Assembly: GCA_046726275.1 (NCBI GenBank)
Contig: JBKPAF010000021.1
Location: 1-58,560, forward strand
Source: DASXTW01 sp046726275
GTDB taxonomy: Bacteria; Actinomycetota; UBA4738
Direction of reading: 5' to 3'
DNA length: 58,560 nucleotides
Shown: one piece after another, positions 31,829 through 39,176 of the stretch
Numbering within the stretch: the stretch's first letter is position 1
How the letters are laid out: each line of letters starts with the position of its first letter
Made by a program: the position numbers and the translations under genes
Notes under the pieces: generated by a model
What the model was told of the DNA's origin: nothing
The model's input: the letters and a program-made list of their open reading frames with translations, nothing else
Database searches by the model: none

Positions 31829-32851
31829 TCAGGCTGCCGCGGCTTCCATGTCTGAGGTGTAGCTGCCGCTTCGCGCCGCCCCATTGAGCCTGGCCCGCTG
31901 GTAGAAGGCGCGCTGCCCTGCTTCCAGCGCCTCCGCCTTCCCGCTCCAGGCCTTCAGGGCCGGCGCCTGGAGCGCACGACCGTACGAGAACGACAGCTCC
32001 CACGGCACTCCGCCGATCCTGTTCATCTCTGAGAGGTGGGCTGTGGCTGCCTCGTCGGTCTGCCCCCCTGACAGGAACACGATCCCGGGAACCGCCGGCG
32101 GGACGCATTCACGGAGGAGCCGCAGCGTCCACCGCGCGACCTCTTCGACCCCCGCCTGTTCGGGAGCGGATTTCCCCGACAGGACCATGTTGGTCTTGAG
32201 CAGGGTGCCGGTCAGCCCGACCCGGTGGGCGAACAGCCTGTCGAACAGGGCATCCAGGGTGCGACGCGAAGCGTCGTAGTGACGGTCGATGGTGTGATCG
32301 CCGTCCATGAGCGTCTCCGGCTCCACTATGGGGACGAGCCCTGCCTCTTGGGAAAGGCCGGCGAACCGGGCCAACGCCTCGGCGTTCGCATCGATGCAGG
32401 TCTGGGTCGGGATGGCCACTCCGATGGTGATGACGGCCCGCCATTTCGTGAACCGAGCGCCTAGTTCCCGGTACTCCGCCAACCGCTCCCGAAGACCGTC
32501 GAGTCCTTCGGTCACCGTCTCGTCGGGGAACCCGGCCAGAGGCTTCGCTCCGGTGTCGACCTTGATGCCGGGGATCACTCCAACGCTCTCCAGGACCTTC
32601 GCGAAGGGCACGCCTTCCGCCGTGGACTGGCGGATGGTCTCGTCGAACAGGATCACGCCGCTGATGAACTCCTCCATCCCAGGCGTGGTGAACAGCATCT
32701 CTCGGTAGGTGCGGCGGTTCTCCTCGGTGGACTCCACCCCGATCGAGTCGAACCGTTTCTTGATCGTCCCGCTGCTCTCATCGGCCGCCAAGATGCCTTT
32801 CCCCGGCGCGACCAGGGCCCGGGCCGTTCGCTCCAGTTCCTCCAAACCCAT
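31829..32851 (-). CDS. Fructose-bisphosphate aldolase, class I
   Basis: A Schiff-base (metal-independent) aldolase of 340 residues, related to the eukaryotic type: APGKGILAADESSGTIKKRF, KVDTGAKPLAGFPDETVTEG, VPIVEPETLMDGDH, LLKTNMVLSGK (Schiff-base lysine) and GIVFLSGGQTDEAATAHL. The ATG has AAGGAGG about 7 nt upstream. The open frame upstream of it is not coding. It acts in glycolysis and gluconeogenesis. Confidence 0.95.
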   Translation of the reverse strand: MGLEELERTARALVAPGKGILAADESSGTIKKRFDSIGVESTEENRRTYREMLFTTPGMEEFISGVILFDETIRQSTAEGVPFAKVLESVGVIPGIKVDTGAKPLAGFPDETVTEGLDGLRERLAEYRELGARFTKWRAVITIGVAIPTQTCIDANAEALARFAGLSQEAGLVPIVEPETLMDGDHTIDRHYDASRRTLDALFDRLFAHRVGLTGTLLKTNMVLSGKSAPEQAGVEEVARWTLRLLRECVPPAVPGIVFLSGGQTDEAATAHLSEMNRIGGVPWELSFSYGRALQAPALKAWSGKAEALEAGQRAFYQRARLNGAARSGSYTSDMEAAAA

Positions 32852-32919
32852 CGTCAATCCTCCTTGAAACGTTCGATGACTCCGTCCGAACTTTACCCGT
32901 CTCGGGTCCCCGAGCGTTC

Positions 32920-33177
32920 TCAGCGAGGCCTGTCGGCGGCGCCGGATCCGGCGTGGGGGCTCACCAGCCGGGACAAACCGATGACAGTGAGGGTCAGGAT
33001 GGCGGTGACGAGTGCGGTGGCGATGCCAACCCGCTCGGCGAGCGTTCGGACCAGGTGATAGCAGACCACGTCCGCCCCACCGACCGAGGGACCGCCGCTG
33101 GACGCGCAGGAACCCGCGCCCGACAGGGCGGCTACCCCGGCCACGATGGCTCCCACCGTGACGGCCAGGAGAGTCAC
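32920..33177 (-). CDS. Small two-helix membrane protein
   Basis: 85 residues with two hydrophobic helices (TLLAVTVGAIVAGVAALSGA and GIATALVTAILTLTVIGLS) and a short Gly/Ser loop with two cysteines between them. The GTG start lacks a ribosome site and the frame continues upstream through RRRLAVR, so the true N-terminus may be further up, close to a 16-nt tandem duplication. The function is unknown. Confidence 0.5.
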   Translation of the reverse strand: MTLLAVTVGAIVAGVAALSGAGSCASSGGPSVGGADVVCYHLVRTLAERVGIATALVTAILTLTVIGLSRLVSPHAGSGAADRPR

Positions 33178-33230
33178 GCGGACGGCGAGCCTCCGCCTTG
33201 GGCTTTCCGGTCGGTTCGTCGGACTCCTCC

Positions 33231-33262
33231 GATCTGGCTGTCGTCCGATCTGGCTGTCGTCC
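33231..33262. repeat. Perfect 16-nt tandem duplication
   Basis: GATCTGGCTGTCGTCC occurs twice without gap. It lies between the stop of the UPF0173 gene and the start of the small membrane protein. Because 16 is not a multiple of three, the duplication would change any frame crossing it. Confidence 0.8.
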
Positions 33263-33275
33263 TGGTCTTCCAGAG

Positions 33276-33920
33276 CTACTGCCGCTCGAATGGATGGACC
33301 GGCGTGAGCGTCTCCACCTTGATCGGATCTGCTTCCTTCGCGAAGCGGTCGGCATCGGATGGGCTCCCCGCCACGAAGCCATAGTGCATCGGGACGGCCA
33401 CCTGAGGGTTGATCGACTTGGCCAGCCCGGCCGCCTCCCCCGGATCCATGGTGAAGGGATCCCCGCAGATGGGGAGGAAAGCGACGTCGGCCCTGACGGA
33501 CTCGAGCTCGGGGAGGTGGTCCGTGTCGCCGGCGTGGTAGTAGGTGTTCGAACCGAGCGTAAGGATGTAACCGACCCAGTCGTTCTCCCTGGGATGCGAC
33601 TGGAGTCGCTCCTTCACTACGTTGTACGCAGGCACGGCCTGCACCTTGATGCCGGCCACCTCGAGCGAGTCACCAGGTCGAATGGGAGTCACGTCACCCG
33701 ACAGCTCCCGGGCGACATCATGGGGAGCGACGATCCTGGTTCCCTGCTGTTGGACCTTCTGGATGTCCTCCTCGGAGTAGTGATCGAAGTGCGCATGGGT
33801 GATGAAGATGACATCGGCTCGATCGTCGGTCGTGACCATCCAAGGGTCGATATAGACCGTCAGGTCGTCACCGCGCCACAGATAGGCCGACTGTCTGAAC
33901 CAGGTGAACCGATCGAGCAT
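33276..33920 (-). CDS. UPF0173 metal-dependent hydrolase
   Basis: A metallo-beta-lactamase-fold protein of 214 residues, YtkL-like: IDPWMVTTDDRADVIFITHA, HFDHYSEED (HxHxDH core in HAHFDH), YHAGDTDHLPELES and VAVPMHYGFVAGSPSDAD. The substrate of this family is not known. The ATG has GGAGGAGG 5-7 nt upstream. It is divergent from the MFS gene. Confidence 0.9.
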   Translation of the reverse strand: MLDRFTWFRQSAYLWRGDDLTVYIDPWMVTTDDRADVIFITHAHFDHYSEEDIQKVQQQGTRIVAPHDVARELSGDVTPIRPGDSLEVAGIKVQAVPAYNVVKERLQSHPRENDWVGYILTLGSNTYYHAGDTDHLPELESVRADVAFLPICGDPFTMDPGEAAGLAKSINPQVAVPMHYGFVAGSPSDADRFAKEADPIKVETLTPVHPFERQ

Positions 33921-33994
33921 GGTGGTCCTCCTCCAGAGTTCGTCCGAGGCGCCGAACCCAGCCTACCCCAACCCGCGCGCGAGCAGGTCGCTGG

Positions 33995-34000
33995 TACCCT
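33995..34000 (+). promoter_or_regulatory. -10 box, leaderless type
   Basis: TACCCT ends 8 nt before the GTG at 34009, with no Shine-Dalgarno. Confidence 0.5.
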
Positions 34001-34008
34001 CGGCTCCC

Positions 34009-35289
34009 GTGGAGTCTCGGGACTCACCGACTGAACGCCGCGGACACGTATGGAGCGACGCGCTCTCCCTGTTGGCGCGCAATCGGGACTTCCGATGGCT
34101 GTTCTTCGCTCAGGTCGTGTCGTTTGCCGGTGACTGGTTCCTCTTCGTCGCGCTCGCCGGGCTGGTCTTCGACCTGACGGAATCACCTGGGCTGGTGGCC
34201 GCCGTGTACGCCTCGCTCACGGTCCCGTTCGCGTTCTTCACTTTCGTCGGTGGCCCACTGGCCGACCGCCTCAACCGGAAGATGCTGATGATCGTGGCCG
34301 ATCTGATCCGGGCCATGCTGTGCCTGGGTTTCTTCTTCATCCACCGCCCGGGACAGGTATGGCTCGTGTACGTGTTTGCCGCGGCCATCACGGCACTCGG
34401 CGCCGTGTTCACGCCCGCGTCAACGGCGGCGTTGCCGAACCTGGTCGAGCGAGAGGACCTGGCCACCGCGAACATCATGGCCGGGGCCACCTGGGGCACC
34501 ATGCTCGCGGTCGGCGCTGCTATCGGCGGCCTGGTGGTCGCGGCGTTCGGTCGCAGCGCCGGCTACATAGGCGACGCGACGTCTTTCTTCCTTTCCGCCC
34601 TGCTGATCCTGCGCATCCACCGGCCGTTCTCCGAGCCCCGGGAGCCGCAGCACGAATATCCGGGCCTGCTCCGGGCGGCCAGGCAGGCAATGCGCTACGC
34701 GCGAGGGGATCACCGGGTGCTTTCCATGCTCGCCGTGAAGGGCGGCTTCGGGCTGGGCGGCGGCGTGGTGGCCCTGCTCCCCGTCCTGGCCTTCACTGTG
34801 TACGACGCGGGGGATCGGGGAACCGGCATCCTCTACGGTTTTCGCGGCCTCGGGGTGTTCCTGGGACCTTTCCTCGTGAGCCGGGCGATGGACGAAGAGG
34901 ACCTGTCGAAGCTGTTCTGGGTTATCTCCGGCGCGTTCGTCGTCTACGGGGCTTCGTACATGTTCGTCCCTTGGATGCCCAGTATCTACCTGGCCGGGCT
35001 CTTCGTCATGATCGGGCACCTGGGGGGAGGCGCGCAGTGGACGCTGTCCTCGTACGCCCTCCAGGTCCTCGTGCCCGACCACATCCGGGGCCGAATCTTC
35101 GCCTTCGACGAAGGGTTCATCACGCTGACGCTCGCCTTATCCGCCACGATCGCTGGTTGGATCTCGGACTTTGTCGACGTCCGCCTGGTGATGTTGGGCC
35201 TGACCGGGATCACGTTGAGCTACAGCGTGATCTGGACCTTGGCCACAGCCGCGGTCCGCCGGTCGCTCCCCCGACCCTCGAGAGCCTAG
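34009..35289 (+). CDS. MFS transporter
   Basis: A major-facilitator permease of 426 residues with about 12 membrane spans. The first span follows LLARNRDFRWLFFAQ. The loop 2-3 signature is GGPLADRLNRKMLMIVADL, and the second-half equivalent includes DHIRGRIFAFDEGF. The type resembles macrolide/enterobactin-exporter-like MFS proteins (VVSFAGDWFLFVALAGLVFD); the substrate is unknown. I chose the GTG behind a TACCCT box, which removes a poorly supported N-terminal extension that would overlap the divergent gene. Its stop shares CTAG with the convergent lemA stop. Confidence 0.88.
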   Translation: MESRDSPTERRGHVWSDALSLLARNRDFRWLFFAQVVSFAGDWFLFVALAGLVFDLTESPGLVAAVYASLTVPFAFFTFVGGPLADRLNRKMLMIVADLIRAMLCLGFFFIHRPGQVWLVYVFAAAITALGAVFTPASTAALPNLVEREDLATANIMAGATWGTMLAVGAAIGGLVVAAFGRSAGYIGDATSFFLSALLILRIHRPFSEPREPQHEYPGLLRAARQAMRYARGDHRVLSMLAVKGGFGLGGGVVALLPVLAFTVYDAGDRGTGILYGFRGLGVFLGPFLVSRAMDEEDLSKLFWVISGAFVVYGASYMFVPWMPSIYLAGLFVMIGHLGGGAQWTLSSYALQVLVPDHIRGRIFAFDEGFITLTLALSATIAGWISDFVDVRLVMLGLTGITLSYSVIWTLATAAVRRSLPRPSRA

Positions 35290-36011
35290 GGCTGGGGCTG
35301 ATCCGTTCCCTCGGCCGGCGGAGGGGCCTGGGGCGGCGGTGCCTCTTGCGGGAGGGCCGGCGGAGGCGATGGCGCTGCTCCGCTCGGCGGCGACGCGGGC
35401 GTCCCGGACGGTGGCGGAGCCGCCCCCGCGGGGCCGGTTCCGGTGAAGTCGACCCGGGGCGCGGTCCCGACCACGGCGCGCTCGGCCTCTGGAATCTCGA
35501 AGAACTCCTCCTCCTTGAACCCGAACATCCGGGCGACGAACGCGGATGGGAAGGACTGAACCCTCCGGTTGTAGTCCTGGACGTTGGCGTTGTAGAAGCG
35601 CCGGGAGGCCTGGATCCGGTCCTCGGTGTTGGACAGTTCCGCCTGCAGGGCCAGGAAGTTCTGGTTGGCCTTGAGCTCTGGATAGTTCTCAGCGACGGCG
35701 AACAGCCTGCCCAACGCCGCCACGAACGGCCCCTCGGCCTGAGCCTGGGCCGCGGGGGACTGACCGCTCGTCGCGGCGGCGGCGGATCGGGTCCGGGCGA
35801 CCTCCTCGAAGACCTCGCGCTCGTGCGCAGCATAGCCCTTGACCGTCTCCACCAGGTTCGGGATCAGGTCGTACCGGCGGCGCAGCTCCGTATCAATGTT
35901 GGCGAACGCGTTGCGGATGAGCTGCCGCTGACTGACGAAACGGTTGTACGAGACCGCCAGGGCGATCCCTGCCAGGACGACGATGCCGAGGACGATCCAC
36001 AGAACTATCAC
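35286..36011 (-). CDS. lemA: LemA family protein
   Basis: 241 residues: an N-terminal membrane helix (VLWIVLGIVVLAGIALAVSY), then the LemA coiled domain (NRFVSQRQLIRNAFANIDTE, LRRRYDLIPNLVETVKGYA, ENYPELKANQNFLALQAEL, SAFVARMFGFKEEEFFE), then a Pro/Ala/Gly-rich tail of about 50 residues that is probably disordered. The function of LemA is poorly known, though the family is widespread. The GTG start has GGAGAGGAG upstream and overlaps the stop of the preceding gene by 4 nt, so the two are translated together. Confidence 0.9.
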   Translation of the reverse strand: MIVLWIVLGIVVLAGIALAVSYNRFVSQRQLIRNAFANIDTELRRRYDLIPNLVETVKGYAAHEREVFEEVARTRSAAAATSGQSPAAQAQAEGPFVAALGRLFAVAENYPELKANQNFLALQAELSNTEDRIQASRRFYNANVQDYNRRVQSFPSAFVARMFGFKEEEFFEIPEAERAVVGTAPRVDFTGTGPAGAAPPPSGTPASPPSGAAPSPPPALPQEAPPPQAPPPAEGTDQPQP

Positions 36012-36718
36012 GTCGTGCTCCTCTCCTCCTCCGCGCTGGCGGGAGCACCTACCCCGTACTCGGTCCACACCAGCCTTGGGATATGGTCGCGGAACAGCGC
36101 GACGCTGCCAAATAGCGGCACCAGAGCCGTGGCTCGAAGGCGATCACACCACACCAGCATGCGAGAGCCGTTCACCTCGAATCCGAAGCTTCCCTCTGTG
36201 GACAGGAGCCACCGCATCATGCGCGCGTCGACCAGCTTGTAGGCGAACTCCGGGTCCGCGGCGCGCACCTGGAACAGGCGGTTGAACTCCTCGGACTCGA
36301 ACTCGAGATCGCGAAAGGAGAGCGCGTCGGCCAGGCGGGTCATCAAACTCTCTTTCTCGATGCACACCTGGGGCACGAACGCGGGAAGGTCCGTCACCGC
36401 GATCGAGAAGTGGCGGTACGACCGCGATCTGTGCCCCTTGGAATCGGTGGATTCCGTGTAGTACCAGTAGTCGGCCTGCTTGATCGCCAGGCCGTGCCAG
36501 TCGCCCCAGATCACGTTCTCGCAGCCCCGGCCCTCGCCCAGGCTGAACAGGTTGAAGCCGTAGTCGGTCAGACCGAAGGGATCCTCTCTCGAGAACTCCA
36601 GCTTGTTCTGGAGGGCGAACATCGCCAGGCCCTCCCGGCGCTTCTGCCTCTGGACGAACGCGTAGACGAGGCCGCCGCCCACGCCGAGAAGGACCAGGAC
36701 GAAGAACAAGATCTCCAC
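36008..36718 (-). CDS. Membrane-anchored protein, LemA partner
   Basis: 236 residues with one N-terminal helix (EILFFVLVLLGVGGGLVYAF) and a cytoplasmic or surface domain: FSREDPFGLTDYGFNLFS, ENVIWGDWHGLAIKQADYWY, YRHFSIAVTDLPAFVPQVCI and SEEFNRLFQVRAADPEFAYK. The domain resembles DUF3137-type proteins often encoded beside lemA (family knowledge, not tested here). It is upstream of and overlapping lemA. The function is unknown. Confidence 0.8.
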   Translation of the reverse strand: MEILFFVLVLLGVGGGLVYAFVQRQKRREGLAMFALQNKLEFSREDPFGLTDYGFNLFSLGEGRGCENVIWGDWHGLAIKQADYWYYTESTDSKGHRSRSYRHFSIAVTDLPAFVPQVCIEKESLMTRLADALSFRDLEFESEEFNRLFQVRAADPEFAYKLVDARMMRWLLSTEGSFGFEVNGSRMLVWCDRLRATALVPLFGSVALFRDHIPRLVWTEYGVGAPASAEEERSTT

Positions 36719-36861
36719 TGAGCTCAGTATGGCGACCGCGTGGGGGGAACGGAAGCAGAGGTGCCGGTCACTGATGCGGAGCGTTCTTCGGTTTCCGGAC
36801 GGGTACGCTCCAATCCGACTGCACGACCCGTTCGAAACCCTCTAGGGAAAGGAGCCGTACC

Positions 36862-37245
36862 ATGAAGCTCACGCGGATCGCAGCGCTGTCGTTCACCTTG
36901 ATCGCCCTGGCGGCGTGTGGAGGAAGTTCCACGCCTTCGTCCACGCCGACCACGTCCCCGCCCGGAGAGACGACGTCCCCTCCGGCCTCCGGCGAGGCGC
37001 TGGTCATGAAGGACTTCATGTTCGAGCCCAAGGACTTCACCCTTGCGTCCGGAGCCCGGATCACGATCCGGAACGAAGGCGCGGCGGAACACAACCTCAC
37101 GGTTGAGGGGCAGGAATTCAGCAAGGACGTGAGCCCCGGCGAGACCGAGACGGAGGATCTGGAGCTCCCCGCCGGAAGCTACACGATCTTCTGCCGGTTC
37201 CACCGGAGCCAGGGGATGGAAGGAACGCTCACCATCACGGGGTGA
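36862..37245 (+). CDS. Cupredoxin-like lipoprotein
   Basis: 127 residues. A lipoprotein signal ends in the lipobox LAAC (Cys19). A Ser/Thr/Pro linker follows, then a cupredoxin domain from about residue 45. Type 1 copper ligands are visible as His77 (AAEHNLT), Cys111, His114 and Met119 (FCRFHRSQGMEG). It should be an electron carrier or copper protein on the outer face of the membrane. The ATG has GGAAAGGAG upstream. Its end overlaps the convergent transporter gene by 11 nt. Confidence 0.92.
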   Translation: MKLTRIAALSFTLIALAACGGSSTPSSTPTTSPPGETTSPPASGEALVMKDFMFEPKDFTLASGARITIRNEGAAEHNLTVEGQEFSKDVSPGETETEDLELPAGSYTIFCRFHRSQGMEGTLTITG

Positions 37246-38572
37246 GTGAGCCTTCATCTCCCCAAAGTGCGACGAAGGCCAGGATCTCGGCGGCCGACAG
37301 TTTGGGGCGGATAGTCGTGAAATAGATCAGCGCCGCCACGAACCCCAGCCCGATTGGGATCCCGGCGGCGAGCAGGAGCACCCAGAACCGCTTGCTCTTA
37401 CCGATCTGGTCCCAGTGGCGATCGGATCGGCCGATCGCGTCGATCACCGCCCAGACGGGCAGAGCCACAAGGACCGTGACGAGGAAGCTCAACCAGAGCG
37501 TGCGTGAGCTTCCCGAGGGAAGGCCCGGGCCGATGAACCCGATGATCCGCCCCGACACCAGGAGGAGTCCGGGCAGGACGAACAGGCCGGCGACGAACAC
37601 GACCATGTTCCGGGTGGTTCGGATGAACCACTCGTCCAGGGCCATGATCCCCCTCTGGAGCGTGCGGTAGAAGAAGCCCAGGTAGAGGATGGTCAGGACG
37701 CTCACGGCGATGGCCTCGGCCAGGACCACCTGGACGCCCTCGGGTCGCCCGAGGATCATCGCCGCGACCAGTGTGTCGGCCAGCGTGGTGATGTTCGCGC
37801 CCATGATGTAGGGCATGGCTTCGCGTCGGTCCACGTAGCCTTTCGCAGCGAGGGGCACCAGTGCCGTGATCGCCACCGAGACCGAGAGCGTCAGCAGCGC
37901 GGCGAGGCACCCCAGGAAGAACATCGGCCACGGCTTCTTCAGCCAGTGCATCCTGCCTTCCGTGGCCCGGTCACTGTCGAGCTGGGGCAGCACGCGATCG
38001 AGGAACTTGAACGAGACCAGGATGACCGCCAGGCCGACGGGGAACAGCAGCCATCCCGGGAGGTTGCTCTGGGCCATATCGATCAGGCCCCCCCATATCC
38101 GGTCGATGACCCCCTGGATCTGTCCGGACGCGGTCCAGTGAACGCCCGACAGCAGGCCCGACTTGAGGATGGCGTACCCGAGCAGCATGCCCGGCAGGTA
38201 GACCACCGCGGTGAGGGAGAGCGCCAGGATGCCCATTCCGGTCGATTCCTGAGTGTTCTCGCCCTTCATCGAATAGAGAAAGCCCACCAGGAGCACGATG
38301 AAGCTCGCCCCGAGCCGCGAGCCGGTCAGCATGGTGAACGCCTGAAGCTCGGTCAACGCGGAGGCGGCGAAGAGCGATAGCGCGACCGCGGCCACAGGGG
38401 ACCCAGACAGAACCAGATAGGCCCCGATCCACCCCAGGCCCAGCGTGCTCACGGCGTTGTCGACCGGAAACGTTCCCCTGAGATTGGGAGCGAGCGCCCT
38501 CGCCCCCGCCTTCATCAACTGGATGGCCAGGACGAAGAGGAACAAGGCGATCACGAAATGCAGCAGCTTCAT
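37235..38572 (-). CDS. Na/Pi-cotransporter-type membrane protein
   Basis: A polytopic protein of 445 residues with two inverted repeats typical of the NptA/PNaS family: LSLFAASALTELQAFTMLTG in the first half and PYIMGANITTLADTLVAAM in the second, where family members usually have a QSSSA-like motif and GTNIGTT. The short QSSS signature is not clearly present, so phosphate as substrate is only a proposal. It begins with MKLLHFVIALFLFVLAIQLM. Confidence 0.8.
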   Translation of the reverse strand: MKLLHFVIALFLFVLAIQLMKAGARALAPNLRGTFPVDNAVSTLGLGWIGAYLVLSGSPVAAVALSLFAASALTELQAFTMLTGSRLGASFIVLLVGFLYSMKGENTQESTGMGILALSLTAVVYLPGMLLGYAILKSGLLSGVHWTASGQIQGVIDRIWGGLIDMAQSNLPGWLLFPVGLAVILVSFKFLDRVLPQLDSDRATEGRMHWLKKPWPMFFLGCLAALLTLSVSVAITALVPLAAKGYVDRREAMPYIMGANITTLADTLVAAMILGRPEGVQVVLAEAIAVSVLTILYLGFFYRTLQRGIMALDEWFIRTTRNMVVFVAGLFVLPGLLLVSGRIIGFIGPGLPSGSSRTLWLSFLVTVLVALPVWAVIDAIGRSDRHWDQIGKSKRFWVLLLAAGIPIGLGFVAALIYFTTIRPKLSAAEILAFVALWGDEGSLTP

Positions 38573-38640
38573 GCCCGCGATCCCTCGTTGTTCACCGTCT
38601 CTACCGAGGAAATCGAGATTGTAAACGGCTGGCGATCGCC

Positions 38641-39099
38641 CTAGTGGGGAAGCCAGGCCTCCGGATCGGCCGCCAGAGACTTAACCGAATCCGGAAGGGC
38701 TCCCCCCGCGAGATCGGCCAGTGTGACCGCCTCGAGCACCGCTCGCAGGTTGGCCCGAACGGCGATCCACACTACCTGGAGCGACTCGGCCGGCCCCCCG
38801 TACGAGATCTCCTCCGGACGGGATTCATGCACGCTCGCAAGAGGCCCCTCTACGGCGCGGATCACGTCGGCCAGAGTGATCTTCTCGGGCGCCCGCGCCA
38901 GGGCGTAGCCCCCCTCGGCTCCCCGGTGACTCTGAACGATGCGCGCGTGCTTAAGTTCGGAGAGGATGTTGAGGAGGAACCGCAGGGGTATGCCCTGGGC
39001 CTGGGCGATCCGGTCGGCCTTCAGGGGCCCACGCCCGGCAGAAGCCGCGAGCTCCGCCGTGGCCCGAACCGCGTAGTCCGCCTTCGCCGAGATCCGCAC
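38641..39099 (-). CDS. Rrf2 family transcriptional regulator
   Basis: 152 residues with the Rrf2 winged helix: RISAKADYAVRATAELA, QGIPLRFLLNILSELKHARI, SHRGAEGGYALARAPEKITL and ADVIRAVEGPLA. The three cysteines that hold an Fe-S cluster in IscR/NsrR are absent; there is no cysteine in the whole protein. It must therefore sense something else or bind a ligand by another means. The GTG start fits the family N-terminus. The target is unknown; the nearest gene on the same strand downstream is the transporter. Confidence 0.9.
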   Translation of the reverse strand: MRISAKADYAVRATAELAASAGRGPLKADRIAQAQGIPLRFLLNILSELKHARIVQSHRGAEGGYALARAPEKITLADVIRAVEGPLASVHESRPEEISYGGPAESLQVVWIAVRANLRAVLEAVTLADLAGGALPDSVKSLAADPEAWLPH

Positions 39100-39176
39100 C
39101 CGGCCATTCTGCCCTACCCGGCGAACCAGACGGACCTCGCCGTCGCCGGGCGACCCGGGACGACGGACCGCAGGAC

